Assembly: GCA_013399015.1 (NCBI GenBank)
Contig: VWZX01001048.1
Coordinates: forward strand, 248,001-312,000
DNA from: Galbula dea
Taxonomy: Eukaryota; Chordata; Aves; Piciformes; Galbulidae
Direction: 5' to 3'
Length of the DNA: 64,000 nucleotides
Part shown: piece after piece, positions 26,411 through 40,700 of the stretch
How positions within the stretch are numbered: the stretch's first letter is position 1
Layout of the letters: every line of letters begins with the position of its first letter
Translations under genes and position numbers: made by a program
Notes under the pieces: generated by a model
Database searches by the model: none
Seen by the model: the letters and a program-made list of their open reading frames with translations, nothing else
What the model was told of the DNA's origin: nothing

Positions 26411-29400
26411 TTTCAAATAAAGAGATGTTGATCTAAGATGACTACAAAGGAAAGTAATTAAAAAGCTGAGCAGTTTTCCTGAGAAGCAATTTTGAGAATT
26501 AGCACTATAAGTTTATATGTTGTTGTTTATCCTGCTATCCCCAAATAAATGAAACCCAACTTTAAAAGTTATTTCCTTCTCCCTTTCATTTAATAGTATT
26601 CTCTGTTATTGTCTTGTGTATGTGAATAGGATCTATTTGTTTTCATAGCTTCTTCTCTTTATAAGCTCACTCAAGTAGCAGAGTGAATCCAAAACCATTG
26701 ACACAATGCTCAACTAATTATTAGTCATTTCCTATTCCAAATGTTCACAGCAAAAAACCCAACTATATAATACTACAGAGTTACTGGCTTAGAGAGAGCT
26801 GCACTGGCACTGATCTTACAAATGTCAGTAGTGATACTCCACATGGCTCTAATGAAAGTAGTTTGAGAGGACTTCTGGAAATCCTACCTTTAATTGACAA
26901 AGTGGCAGTTTTTATGAGAGAAAGATTTCTGCTCCTGAAGCATTCACTACCTCCACAGCAGCTAGTAGAAGTCTGTCACAGCAATTTCCCCGTGACATTT
27001 CAGTGAGTCTGGATGCTCAAGCACTTTGACCCAGGAAGTCCTTGCCTCAAGCACCACTGCAGTTTGTTGCCACTAACCTGCTGCTGTACTGAAGAGTCTG
27101 TGCACTTGAAATTAAATATGGACTTTCCAAGATTCTCCTAAATTTATTTTTGGTACTAGTATAAGGAAAACTGAAGCCTTAGTCCAGGCTTTTAAACTCT
27201 GAAGGAAGTATCAGTGTCAGCCTGATCTACCCTCCTACACTTCCACTGGAAAGGAGAGCAGATGACCACAAGGGCAGTATAGTCTGGCCAATTTTGAGCT
27301 CTTCACTGAGACATTTATAAATCTGTTGGGTTTTCAACCTCTTTGCAAGACAGTGTGGTTGCTCTCCCCTGTAAGACCTTCCAAAAGTAAAATTGCACCA
27401 TTAGAAAGTAACACTCTAAGAGGAAATTCTAAAGCCAGTGCTAAATGATACTGGCTGGTTACTATAGAACTTTACTGCCTCCACTGAATGAGAACATATA
27501 GCTGCTTTAGTTATGCTTGTGACAAAACAGTTTATTAGACTTCTTCACTGTAATTTGTCTGCTTTAAGCTATGCATCCAAATTACAGGTAGACATCTCTC
27601 CCAGTTAGATATTTGCACTTAGCTGCAACACAGCTGCCTGCAGGAGACAGTGAATTCTTCTTTACACCCACTGTCAACCACTTAAGACATCACAGTCTTC
27701 ATCCTCAGTGGCTTCCTCAATTAGGATTGCAGACTTTCCAGCAACTCCAGATAAAGACTCCTGCAAGTCTTTATCAGTACTTTAAACATAGGCAAGTAGA
27801 TAGTACTTGTGGAATTGGCAGCTATGAAGCCTGGCCTGTGGGTAAACCTTTTCTTTATGGAAAGGCAGCTGAGGCCAGGTACAATACTCTAGGACATCTT
27901 TGCTTATACTTGATTCATAGGTTTAGAAAAATGAATTGAGACTTAAATATCTTATCACTTCTCCTGGCCACAACCACTTTCTGGCAAGTTGTATCTCACC
28001 CAGCCTGTGGGTAACTGTGAACAGCTCTATGTCCACCACAAGTAGCTAATGAGTTTAATTCTGAATTACACAGGAAAAGAAAACAAAACCTCACAGCTTT
28101 TAGGTTTCCCCTCATAGCTGTGTAAGACTTTTCAAGTATGTCTTAATATATCCTAAATCACGGACTGTAAGCCTTTATCAGGCCCCTAGCTTTCAATACA
28201 GTAGGATAAAATTGAAACTGCTTCAAGTTCTTAAAAGAAATGTAGAAGAACCTGTTGGTGAAGGCCTGGGCCACCAAACTGTAAGAACAGAGGAGTTAGC
28301 CTACTACCTAATGGCAAATTGGTGTATTAAAAAGCCACCTCAAAACTGCTTTCTGGCACTGGTGCTAGCTGGAATGGGACACTGTCTACAGCATTCAACT
28401 CCCTTAGCCTGCAAAACAGAATAGCAGCATCCAACTGCCTGTTGGAAAGAAGTCTCTGGGCTATACTAACTCCTTGAGGATGCTTGGGTGATGTCTGGAA
28501 GAGTGCTAGCTCAGGCCAGATGCCACTCCAGTGATACAGTGGTATAAGCAATTGTGCTGCAGCACTCCTGAATGCTTCCCTCTACTGCTTAATTTACAGA
28601 TATAATTTGAGTCAAAGAAGCCAGCCCTGCTTAGTGCTTGGGTTCATGGGGCTGACTCTTTCCTTTGCAGGAAGGATGAATGCAGTAAATAAAACAAATT
28701 CCTCGCATGCTTGATTTCCAACCTCCTTTTTTTTGCAAGCCATACTCATGTCTCATGCACACTGCAGGGCATGTGATTCCCTGGGTTCTTGTAAACCTCA
28801 TGGCACCTAGTGGAGTAAGCTTCTGACAGATCACATGTAGATGAAGGAGGCCCCTCAACAGCTGGCACTCATCTATAAGCAGTATGTATCCAATTTACTC
28901 AGCAGCCTCAGGCAAAGCTGTGGGTGTAATGGGTGTTTGCTATCTGATCTGCAAGCCCTGTGGAAATTGGTATCCACCCGGCCAACACAGATGAGCTGCT
29001 GCAATGACTGACTATAGTGTTGATGGTCAGGTTTCTGATAGTGAGGTGCTAAACTCTTTTGACCAAAAAGGAGACTTGGATGTGATCCTCTATGTCTTTC
29101 TGCAGCCCTCTGAAACATCAAGCGTTCACTAGGGAGGTAGGTATCTGCAGGTTTCCATGAAGAGGTAATTAGTCCCTTGCTTGCTGCTCAGGGGAAACCA
29201 TCCAAACCAGATGAGGGTCCTGAGCAGGTCCTTAGGTGATACATTCAAAGCTGCATCCTGCTCAGTCTATCAGTGGGCTTGTATTAGGCAAATTAAGTCC
29301 AGGATGTTTTAATATGTGTTTGCTCCATACTTCTTTTGCATTTTCTACATTTTCTCTCTTAATAAATCTTGTGGGTTTTCATAAACACAACACGTCCTCC

Positions 29401-32400
29401 CCTTTTAGGATCAACAATGGATAAGCTGTTTGTCATAGTCAGAGTACCTAGGGAGTCTCCAAGCACTCAGTGCTGCATTCTTTGTATTTTTTTTTTTTCA
29501 GGCTGCTGAAGTTACCTTCTTTTCTCCTTTCTCAGGACCCTCAGGCCTCAACAAAGCCTTTCTTTACCCACCATCCCCACCCCAGTTTCTCTTTGTTGTG
29601 GCTTCTAGAGGTAAAGGAGAAAGCTATGCGTCATTTCACCTCTTTCCAGGATTTAATGAACTGTGGTCCGAGAGGTGGTGGTGTCATCTCACCACCAGGT
29701 GTTTGCAAAAAAGCAGGTCTATTACTTTGGGAACAATCACAATGCTCTTCAGAATGGGTGTAGGTATGGTTCAAGCAGATCTGGAGTCAGAGGCAAGGAA
29801 GACAGGCAATTGACTTCCATTGAGAAAGCACAAAACCCCCAAGCAATGAACAATTTTGAGGTATTGCCCAATATACATCGTGGTAGCTGAGATCAAGCCA
29901 AGCATTGGGTGAGATAGAAACCAAAAAAGCAGTAGGGTCCCATTATTATGCACTTACTCCTGTCCCTCATCTCATTCATTATGAGTACAGCTTTGAGACC
30001 AGTGTTTGAGCAATCACAGACCTAAAGCTAAAACCACCTTCATCTCCCAGTAGACCCTCCTGGTTAGTCTGCTTGTGATTACTCCAGGCCCCACAAGAAG
30101 CCTTGCCCTTAGTAGATCTGCTCTCTCATTCCTCCACAGCTGCCTAAATGCCAGAGACACCCTGTGTGATGTTAATGCTTTTCACTGTTCTATTGCTTTG
30201 TTTTCAGGCTGCTCTTTTGACCTCATTTGCTCATCAATAATATAATGGCTTCCAGTTAACAATAGGTTTTGCCATGGTTTAGGAGCACATGTTGTCATGG
30301 CTTTGTGTACTGCAAACGCTCTCACAAATCTGTGCAGATTTTTGAGCACCTGAATTTAGTCACTTACTACATGTAAAGCCAGGAGGGTGGTGGTAGCATG
30401 GAAATAGGATGACCCAATGACAGACATTTGGGAGTCTGAAGCAGGCCAGCTACCTGGGATAGGGCAGGTGAATCCCACTCAAATGCAGCACTTCTTCATA
30501 AAAGATAAGCAAGCTGTGTTGCATAGCATTGGGACAGTTTGATTGCATGTAGATAGGGCACTGGCAGAAGAATTAATGAGGCAGTGGAGAAAGAAATAGG
30601 TCATCACTGGCATCATCTCACACTGCTTCTGTTTATCTCTGTATTCTCACTTTTCTAGCGGCATAGAGGTAGTTATCCCTTCTCCTTTACTGTGGTTATC
30701 TTTCATCCTTCCTCCTCTCTACTTAAAGCCTACCTCTTCATATCAATAAACCCACAACCTGAATTAATTTTGTGAAGAAAGTATTTGACAATGAGCAAGG
30801 GTAGCATATTTTTTACTAATATTTCTTATCTTGATTTGCTCTTGAGTACACATTCTTGTTTCTTACAACACTGTTACTTGAGACTACATAAAAATCAACA
30901 TGTAAAAAATAAGTTTCTTGTTGACTGTCAGTTGCTTTTGACATTTTGTCTTGGGGAATCTTTTTAAAAACTGCTTTCTGGATTTCTTCCCAGAAAATTT
31001 CTAATTCCTTTTTCACTGCATTCTTAAGAGCATCCTTCTTATCACACATAGTCACTGTAGATAACAATGTCTCTAATTTTGCAGTCCCGGTGAAGATGAA
31101 CCATATAGCTTTAACAGATGCTTCCATTTGGGGGAAAAAAGGAGTGAGCTGCAAGAAACTCTCTTTTAATGATTTTATACTTATCTTCTGATCTACATAA
31201 TTTCTTAAAGTTAATCAGCACAAATTCATTTTATGGATGAGGCAGCTATTTTTAAGAACAGTGAATGAAGGAATTTTTAGGATGGTGGACTTTAAAGCAC
31301 TTGAGCTTGGAGTAAGGCAGTCTAAATTCCATCTGCTTTTCTATACCCTGTGTCTCCTTTTCGTTGTCTCTCTGTCTTCAGGGACACAAGGAACACTAAA
31401 CATAGAGACTACAGAACAAGTTTTCACTGTCTGACCCTGTACTTTGCCATCCAGATTTAACTGTGACCAATGCCTCTCAAGTTATTTAGCTACTTGTCAG
31501 CAAGTGACATACAATTTGCTTACTGGTGCCTCATCAGTTACTTCAAGGGTTTCTTTTTGCTGGTGTTTATTGCTATATATCAGAGTTTAGAAGTTACCTG
31601 AAATGCAATAGGGCATAGCCCCATATTCACTTTTTCTAAGTATCTAAGAGCGATTGTGGGTAATGGTGGAAGAACTAGGGCTTCACTGATAAAAGTCTTC
31701 TTCTGGACTTACTTCAACTCTTTCTCCTGCTGAAAGCTACTTCCACTCTGTGCAACTTAAACATGTATGTGGTTATGTGAGTTGAGATCTGACCTAGATC
31801 TGATGCTAAACACATTGTTCCCTTTTGTGCTGCTGGCTACAGAAGCATTGTATCTTAACCAATCTTGCTGCAGCAGCCAACTACTTTATCTTCGTCTTTG
31901 AACAGATTTTTAGTCTTGGATAATGATGTGTTCCTGTCAGACACATAACACTGTCTTTTGAGCAGCTGTTGCAAGCAGCTACAGTCTTTTCCCTCCGCCT
32001 AGCTTTCAGTCAAAGGTTGAGTAAGAAATTTCCAAAGGGGTATATTTCCATTATGTTGTTCTCAACTAGCTATTTCACAGGACTGGTGTATAGCTTTGGA
32101 AAAAAACCCCACTCTCACTGATTTCACATAAAAAGGAAAATCGTTTCCATGGTCAACTTCATACTGCTGAGCAGGGAAGAGAGAAATCTAACAGGAGAAA
32201 GTCTGGCACAGAAGGTAGACTGATAGGTAAGGATGCACCTCAGATATTTTAGAACAAAAAAAGGACTTTGCTGTAATATAGAATAATGCAGAAAGGTTTA
32301 CAGTTAAAATTTTGAACCTGTATTTAGGCCTGAAAGTTCTCATAAATGTCCCCAAGCTAATTTTATCACAAACACATCTACTCTTTCATAACTTTACATT

Positions 32401-35229
32401 AAGTCATGTACAAAGGCTCATCAAATAGAAGTAAAGAGGCTTCTGGCAAAAAAAAAAAAATCCTTAAAATGTTTACCTACTCATAACTAATAGCTTTTGA
32501 TTGTTCCTTAGTAGGCTTGGAAGCCATTATAGAAAACGCAATTAAGAGTCTTGACATTTACTGTGCATTCCAGTTCAAATTTACTAATGGATACAATTCA
32601 GTTCCTTTTTGCACTACACAATGCCACAAATTCAGTTCAGAGTGATGTAGACTTCCAAGGGTGAGCTGGGAATAATTACACAGAAGGTCAAAAGCCTCTT
32701 GCCTTGCAAGAAGTACCATTTCTGACAGGCTTGCTAGTTTGTTTAAACAGAGCATTATAATCAAGCAGATATCGGAAAAGAGCTCAAGGAGATTACTTTC
32801 ATACAATACAGAGTCACCCTCATAAAGAGAGATATACCTCATTTTCTGCTTTGTGGAAGGTCACCAAGAAAGAAGGGCCTTTTGATATCAAGGTGCAACT
32901 GCACTTCTGGTCATTGTGAGCTGCAACTCCTTATCCAAAGTAGGATTTTATTGCCAAACTTGAAACTAACACAGTGCTGAATATCCAGCCCAGTGCAAAC
33001 AGGTTGTGTAAGTATCTTCAAACCAGCCTCTCTGCATGAAAGAAGCAACACTTTTGTGAATGAGACTAGATACTGAAGAATTAGAAATACAGATATTCCT
33101 CTGGTCACTTTGCAGTGACATTTACGACATGCTGCCTACATAAAGCAAATGTGTGAATGTGTTGGAACAGATATATAAACCTTTGTCCAGAGCCTATTGT
33201 TTCATTAATATAAAGAAAACTCAAGAATGTGTTCTTTCCTTCCCCCTCCCTCCACATAGCAGTTCTTGCTGAGCAAAGGGTTGGTCCTGGACAGACACAG
33301 ATGTGACCATTTTGACCAATTATCAAATTCTTGTAAGAAAATAGTGCAATTAACTTACCTGTCTTTAAAAGCAAAGACCTGCACTAGGTTGATACAGAGG
33401 TTCTTCAGGTTCTCTGAAAAGCCCTCAGAGTGTCATAGACTTGCTGCAGGATCAGGGTGTAGTTATGCTGACAGGGATACAGCAACAGAGAGACAGACAT
33501 CACTGTGGTGATGGTCTTGGGCATCAATGGCATTCCCCAACATGAACAATGGCTTTATTCTTATTTCTTTAATTCATCTGGAAGAGTTTTGTTTTAAATA
33601 TTATTTATCTGATGCGTCTGAGGTACCCACAAACTTTCAATTAAAAAGAAGTGCCATTCCCTGATTTGAAAAACAAACATCTCATGAACCCTTGAAGCAC
33701 TTCAGTTTTGAAAGGAAAACAAGTAGAAACTTTTTGCAGTATGCTATGAAACTGCCAAGAGCTCTGCATTCACTGTTAGCTATTTTTATCAGAGAGGGAA
33801 GTTGACTAAAAGCCTGAACAAAGAGGTGGGTCTTCAGTCCCTTGCTGAACATGCGGAAGCTCAAGTTTAGATGTATTTGTAACAGAAGGAAGAACTGTTA
33901 AGGTAACAATTATCTGCCTTCTGCAACACCACACCCAGTCTTCCTTCTACCTTGTCACTGCACCTTGCTGAAAGAGCATTGCTGACACAGAAAAGACAGT
34001 CCTCATCACCTCGTCTTTGGCTCATGTAGTGGATCACTACATGATACTTCATCTAGAAATGAAATGTGATATTCTCCCATCACCCTGTTTTACTCAAATC
34101 TTTCGGTCCCCTTGACTCATAGCCTTGTAGAAAGTGTGCATCCTATCTAGTCCATATAGGACTAGGATGAGAGTAATGAGATTACATGTAGTCAGCGATC
34201 ATGAGTTCATAGCTGTTCTGCTGCAATAATCTTCTGCTTGCAGCATGTGTCACAAGTACAAAACATTTGGCCTGTAAATCAACAGGTTTGATCTTGCCTC
34301 TGGATGATTCCTGAATAGGTTGCTGAAAGGCTCTCAAAAGCATCTCCACCTTTTAAATGCACTCCACCCTTTTTACTCACAGTAGGTTATGAGGAAGTTG
34401 CTATCTTTTTCATTTGTTGCTCAAGCTGATCTGTTCAAGTCCATAAATGTATTTTATGTCATACATAAATTGAGGGGCTTGCAAATCTCACAACAAAAGA
34501 GCACTTTAGGTATGAACGTGTTACCTTTGAGACATGGGAGAGGGTGCAGGCTGTTTATGTTTCAGAATTCATAACATGCACACAAATATAAATTTCACTT
34601 CCAGATACAGAAATCATTCACTTGTATTTCTGACCACATCTGAATCAAATCCAAAAATCAGCATTGCAATAATTTTGAATCTGACCCCATCTTAAGGACA
34701 GATTGACTGACACAAGCCACATTTTTGGGGAGGGTTATTCATAAGCATGTACATTATGAAACAGCAGGTCAAGCGAGTAATATGTCATACTTCAGCACTT
34801 GAAAGCACTGGCCAATACCAATGATTCCTTGGTACAGTATTTTCCTCAGCTCGTCTGTAGTTTCATGCTTGTGGAGGAAGACATTATTTAGTTCCAGTTC
34901 TACCCTGAGTTAGAGTTAGCCATAAGTACCTATGCTCAGTGTCCTTTGGCCAAGGTATGCTGCAGATGTGTCTGTAGCTGTGAATGCACAATCCCACATC
35001 CTGTCCATTTAAGGCTGTCATACGCAAACTGCAAAATGTCTGTCCAGGTTTGCTTGGCCTGACCTCCTGATGTACTCTCTGACCTTCTCATGGTATGATG
35101 ACAGCTTATAATATGCTGGACATGCTTGAACACATAAAACACAAAAAAGAAAGTCTCCCTTTGCACCAACCTTACGACCTCCCAGACGATCAAGAACAGA
35201 TTTGGCTTTCAGATGGCCTCAGGTAACCC

Positions 35230-35256
35230 TATTGATGCAGTGCACCTGCATCAATA
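35230..35256. repeat. Perfect inverted repeat, 11-bp arms, 5-nt loop
   Basis: TATTGATGCAG at 35230-35240 pairs perfectly with CTGCATCAATA at 35246-35256 around TGCAC. Confidence 0.9.
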
Positions 35257-36700
35257 CATCTACATGTTCTTACCAAGCAGAATTCTCTTTTGGCTTACAC
35301 AATGGAAATTAGAAGTAGGTGTGCCAAAATGTATCAGTAAGGAAATGCACCCATAACCCACAAATGTTTGCTTTATAAAGACAGAAGTACTGTAAAAGCC
35401 ATTCCTACATGAAATACAGCCTATAGGTTATAAGAGTCAAAAAACAAGGCATGGATTAAGTGCATTACCACACAATGGACATGTGTCAGTTTGGTTTTCA
35501 TCAGTGTCAAACAAACACTAGGAAAGAGTCATTAAAAATATTTATAGCAATAAATCCCATCTTAACATGGTAACATTCAGACTGAACACCAAAAGAACTA
35601 GAGGTACATAGAATACAAAGTGGCTCAGGTATTCCAGGTAACCCATGATATATTGTAATTACACTAACATTTCTCTCTGACTAGTAGAAGCTGCAGGAGA
35701 AAATGCAGTTCTCAAGTTTTGGATAAGAAACTAGAAACATCTGAGCTGGCTGCATGCTAATCTTACTACAGTAAGTATAGACAACTTTTTGTACCATTAA
35801 TTATATGTTCTATTGTAGTGAACATCTTCCAAATGTAAGAAGCACAAATTATAACTGGTTCCTTAAGTTGCATAACAAGGTATGCACTGCTCTGCAGTCT
35901 CACATAATCACGGAAATATCATCACTGCTGTAGTTTGCCTCCCTCTGGATTTTTCCCCTTTACATGCTTATGCTGGCTGTTTGCTCTGCTTTACCTTACT
36001 CACTAATGTTGTTAAAATCTGTAACCCTCTTGATGACTGCCATGGTTACAGAGCACATGTCTTTCAACAGGTTCCTTTCTCCTGGCTGTAATACAATATC
36101 TCTGATTCATAAGTTGCAGGACAGTAGTGGTGAAATCACTGGCACTTACTGTCCCTGGTACTAGAGACCAAACTGAGAGCCGGTGTAAACTGAGGGTTAC
36201 CATGGTGTGGAGAATACCATCTCTGACTGTGGCTTTTGAGGTTCACTTTCTTTGTCAATATTTTTCTTTTTCAGAAGCTGAGAGGAATGCAAGTGTTTCC
36301 ATATCGCACTATATATATAATACAGCAAAACACTATGTCTGGCAGCCTTTGTAGATTGTACAGATGATTTCTTACACCAAGCTCTCCCTTTCTCCCTCTC
36401 TTCCCTGTCCCTCTGAGTTTGACTGTGGTGTTTTGAAAAGCAAAGCTATTTGACTACAGAATCTTTTCTAGCATTGAATAAAACAGGTATGAGTTAATAG
36501 GATATGGCCAATGTCTTTGAATATGCTCCTCCTTTTAAATGTGCTTTACCAAATTCCATTTTACCAAAAACATGTTACTTTGAATTGACAAATAATGTTC
36601 CATTTTGAGGGTGTCTTTTAATGAAAAGGGATTTTTCAAGAGACTTTTCTGAGTGTAGAGTAGAGAAAGAGGGGCAAAGGTGTAGAAGATTTTTATGTGG

Positions 36701-36737
36701 GGTTTTTTGGTGTTTTTTTGTTTTGGTTTGGTTTGTG
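36701..36737. repeat. T/G-rich low-complexity tract (GTTT-like)
   Basis: Imperfect GTTT/GGTTT units, similar in style to the TTTGG repeat at 8.8 kb. Confidence 0.7.
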
Positions 36738-36966
36738 AGGTATTTTCCCTTTTTTGGTGCTAAAAGAGCAAGGGTATTTTGATTCCATAATGGATACTTT
36801 CCAAATTAGAAATATTTAGTGTGTAGATCCCAAGATGACTGCTTTGGTGTCCCACAGGAATTTGTTTGTGCCCTAATTGTCCTCTGTGAGCCAGTTGTGA
36901 AACAAAACTCTGCTTTTGCAAAAGTCCTTATAACAGCAATGATGATGATGATAATAATAAGAGAAA

Positions 36967-37747
36967 CACAGAATTACAGACTAGTTTGAATCGGAAGGGA
37001 CCTTTAAAGGTCATCTAGTCCAACTCCTCAGCATTGAACAGGGACATCTTTAGCTAGTTCAGGTTGCTTTGAGCCCTGTTCAGCCTGACCTTGACTGTTT
37101 CCAGGGATGGGGCATCTACCACCTCTCTAGACAAACTGTTCCTGTGTTTCACTACCCTTACTGTGAAAAATGGCATCCTTATAGGTAGTCTAAACCTACT
37201 CTCTTTTAGTTTGAAACTGTTACTCTTTGTTCTATCATACAAGGTCCTGCTAAAAGGGCCTTTCTTTCTTTCTTTCAGGCCCCCTTTAAGTACTGGAAGG
37301 CTGCAATAAAGTCTCCCCTGAGCCTTCTCTTCTTCAGGCTGAACAACCCCAACTCTCTCAGCCTGCCATCACAGCAAAAGAGTTCCATCCCTCAGATCAT
37401 TTTTGTGGCCTCCTGTGGACCCGCTCCAAGAGGCTCATGTCCTTCTTATGTTGAGGACAGACCTGGATGCAGTACTCCAGGTGAGGTCTCACCAGCACAG
37501 ACCTGCTGGCTGTGCTTCTTTGGATGCAGCCTAGGATGCAAATGGTTTTCTGGGCTGCAAGCACAAATTCTCAGCTCATGTCAAGCTTTTCATCCAACAA
37601 TATCCTCAAATTCCTCTCTCCAGGGTTAGTCTAAATCCCATCATCTCCCAGCCTGTGTTGATACCAAGGATTGCCCTGACCCAGGTGCAGGACCTTCACT
37701 TGGCCTTATTGAACCTCATGAGGCTCACATGGGCCCACTTCTCAATA
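36967..37747 (-). mobile_element. CR1 LINE, 3' fragment (second subfamily)
   Basis: In reverse complement the 3' end starts with a degenerate ATTCTG block and the TCCAACTCCTCAGCATTG region, then ORF2 C-terminal sequence (SREVVDAPSLETVKVRLNRAQ), and reaches 5' as far as the GGACCTTCACTTGGCC/CTCATGAGG region. The 3' diagnostic sequence, including a ~50-bp block about a preceding lobe (AGGTTGCTTTGAGCCC), differs from the copies at 14.1 and 42.1 kb, so a different CR1 subfamily is likely. A (TTTC)4 run at 37261-37276 interrupts it, and no frame longer than about 60 codons remains. Confidence 0.9.
37261..37276. repeat. (TTTC)4 microsatellite inside a CR1 copy
   Basis: Four TTTC units where other CR1 copies have unique sequence; it arose after the CR1 insertion. 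Confidence 0.75.
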
Positions 37748-40700
37748 AGGGTGATAATTTAATGTTCATGGGGAAAATAAATCCCATTTTCTGGTTAGCT
37801 CTACTATTCCCATCTTTGTGAATCTTTCCTCATTGAGAAAAAGTTCAAAGAAAAGGTGAGCCTTCAATGAGCAGCTAAGAACCCAGAAATCTCCACTGGG
37901 TCCTGTTTTTAGTAATTCCTTTCATCAGTGAGCTCAGCATCCTTCCCAGATTAAATTAGGCTTCTGGAATATCCACTTAATTTCCTTTCTCAGGCATAGT
38001 TAATCAGTTTTCTATTAAAAATATGGAATGGCTGCCACTTGCTGTCTGTACATTTTTTTTCCTTCCATACAGTACTGTTATCCTTTTGGTTATAAAATGA
38101 AATTTAAATAATGATGCCATGTTTCTCTTTGACTGAATGAAGTGTAAATGTTGGTCAAAGCTTCCAGCAGCAAAAGCTATCAGAAACTGAAAACTGTGCT
38201 GCCAAAAAGATGGGTGTTTAATATACTGCTCAGTACTTCCCTCTTTTTCTCCTTTCTATTTATCAGTACATTAGGTTTTCCTTGTTGCACCAGCACATTA
38301 TTTTTTTTATTATTATTTAAGCAAATTATCATGGCTGAAGTAAGTAACACAATTATTCTTTGTTAGCTGGCTCAGTGCCATTCCTTTCATGTCTTCAAGA
38401 GTCAGCTATGAATTATAAGAATGTAATGTCCCTGATGGATTTAGTGGTGACATCATAAATCCTCACCGTGAAGAAGACACTAATATGTGCTGTTGCCAGT
38501 AATTTGCTGACACAACTGATAGTTAAGGGCACAAATAAAGATGTCTTTCCTGGCATAGGACCATGGAAGCCAAAGCTACTGTGAAAGAAAACACCAGCCA
38601 GGTGAATTTCTATTCCTTTGGAAATACTTCTGTGAAAAGTTGAACAATACACCTACATAATGAATTATGCTTTTCTGTGTTCACAATGTGCTTTGAAAAC
38701 CAGTCAGTTGAACATAAAAAGAAAAAATTATGTATTTAAGGGATATGGCAATAGTTAGTTAATTATTTCAGCTTAACTAAAGCAGTTCTGGAGTAGCTTG
38801 GGAGTCACCATGGCATAAGCATGCGGTTGGACATGACCCAGCACAAAATAGGACCTTGTTGAAGTAGTTTTCTGTGTAAGCTTCCTTCCTACCCCTTCTC
38901 CAGTAGGGAGTCATGCCTGGTCTCCTCTGACCCCAGATTCTGATTTATTACTGCTCCATAGCTGCAACCCAGTGAGGTCAGTATGTCCATATGGGCTTTG
39001 GGGGCAAACTCTGGGGACACTCCCAGGTGAAATGGTGACCTATTCCTCCTAAATCAACAGAGATAGTCATGGTGGGACTGAAGACTGGCTTGTAATGAGA
39101 TATATTGGCACAGATGAGTATCTGGCTATCTGTTTGTGTAATACACCACACTTACCAGACTTACAGGCCACAGAGGAAGTTTGAACATGTCTTGTCAACA
39201 TAATCTATGGCAGTGCTGATCCACTCCTTCACTCTACCCATCACCTCTTCATCCTGCCTAAGCTTTCCAAAAAGAAATTTAAGTCAGAGCACACGTTCTC
39301 AAAACACTGGTTGGCTTCTAAAATGATTTCTTTAAACATACCCAAAAAACCAATACCCTCTGCGGCCTTCCTGCACTACTGTTGCTCAGGACCTTGAAAC
39401 TTCTGTTAATTTTTTTTTAGGTAGATTTAACAAGTCTCACACTTCTCTCCATCCATCTCTGACACTCAGGTCTCCCTTTCTTCTAATAAGATCCCACCCT
39501 GGTGGCTTAAGGTGGAACATGCTGAATCGCACAACATCCCCAGGAAGCTGAAGATCCCAGGTTTTGCTTCAGGAACCGCATGTGTCTCTTGGACAGCTAT
39601 TTAAAAATCTTTTCTGTTATAAAGTACATTAAGGCATTAATTACTCAGCTTAGTGCAAGGCATCAGGTAACATTATCAATATCATTATAAAAATCTTCAT
39701 GTTAGGGTTCCAACTTTGAACTTCACTTAAAAAATAATGCTGTAGAAATCTGTTCCTTTTATTTGCCTCCTTTGTTACAGAACAATTTCGATCTCTATAT
39801 TTTCTCTGTGGCCCCGAGAATGACCATTTCCTGCTCCCAGCTTCAATGGGAGGTGCATCTCACAACGCCACATAACTCCAGAAGCTGTGGCTTTGAAAGA
39901 AAGTCAAAATATCTGGCTTCTGCTGTACAAAATGCAGATGTTATTCAAATGCTGCATATAAAATACACTTTATATTTTGACAATGAATATGTTTGTGCAT
40001 TGTATCAGGCAGTGATTAACTTCCTCACACCATATGGTGTAGTTTTATTAATAGTACTGATTTTCATATAGTTTACCTGAAAGTTTTCAAACCTCCTGCT
40101 TGTGTAAAGTACCTAAGACACTGACCTACAGTTCAATCCAGATCATACCTGTTTTAAGCATTCCACATGAATTTCTATCCAATTTCTATCTATGCCAAGC
40201 TTGCTGGGACCTGTCAGTGTTTCTACTTTGTTCTTTTCTGGCAAAGCATTGACATGACATTTGTAAATGTTGCCAGATGAATCCGTAGCCTGGGTTTGGT
40301 ACGTAATTCAGAACTTCAGATTTTCAAGCCCTCTGAAGCAGCAGCCAGCATTGGAGCCAAGGTTTAATATCATTAGAGTATTAATGTATGTCAGTGGTTG
40401 AGTCCAGGGCTTTTTTTTTTTTACCACATTTCACAGAAAATCTCCTACCACCAGCAGTTGATCAGACATGACAAGCTCCCTCTTGGCTGTTGCCTGTGAT
40501 ATGGACTACTTAACTCCTGTATTCCTTTCCAGAATGGAAACTGTGGCTTTTGGTGAAATAAAGGAGCTTCTCTTTCTCTGCCACTATCAGAAATGGAAAT
40601 TCAGCAAAATCTTTTCATCAGCTTGAAATGCCAGATCAGATTAAAAGCCCTGATGCCAAGAGGAGGGCATCGGACGCACTGCTCTGAACTGCAGTTCCTG

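Larger units (their letters stand above)
24923..36966. other. Intergenic desert, 12 kb, no recognisable gene
   Basis: The longest stretch without a clear transposon. It contains an A16 plus AAAAG-type tract at 26378-26410, a T12 tract at 29487-29498, A13 at 32447-32459, an 11-bp-arm hairpin at 35230-35256 and a GTTT-rich tract at 36701-36737. A lysine/glutamate-rich frame at 30816-31154 (minus) is the most protein-like but unrecognised. Short GAT/AAT repeats lie at 36940-36960, next to the CR1 insertion. Confidence 0.5.

Noticed and set aside
26018..26431. 137-codon plus-strand frame ending in a poly-A-coded Lys run
   Set aside because: The frame runs into the simple A/AAAAG repeat and contains no recognised domain; the A-run is a microsatellite rather than a proven retrocopy tail.
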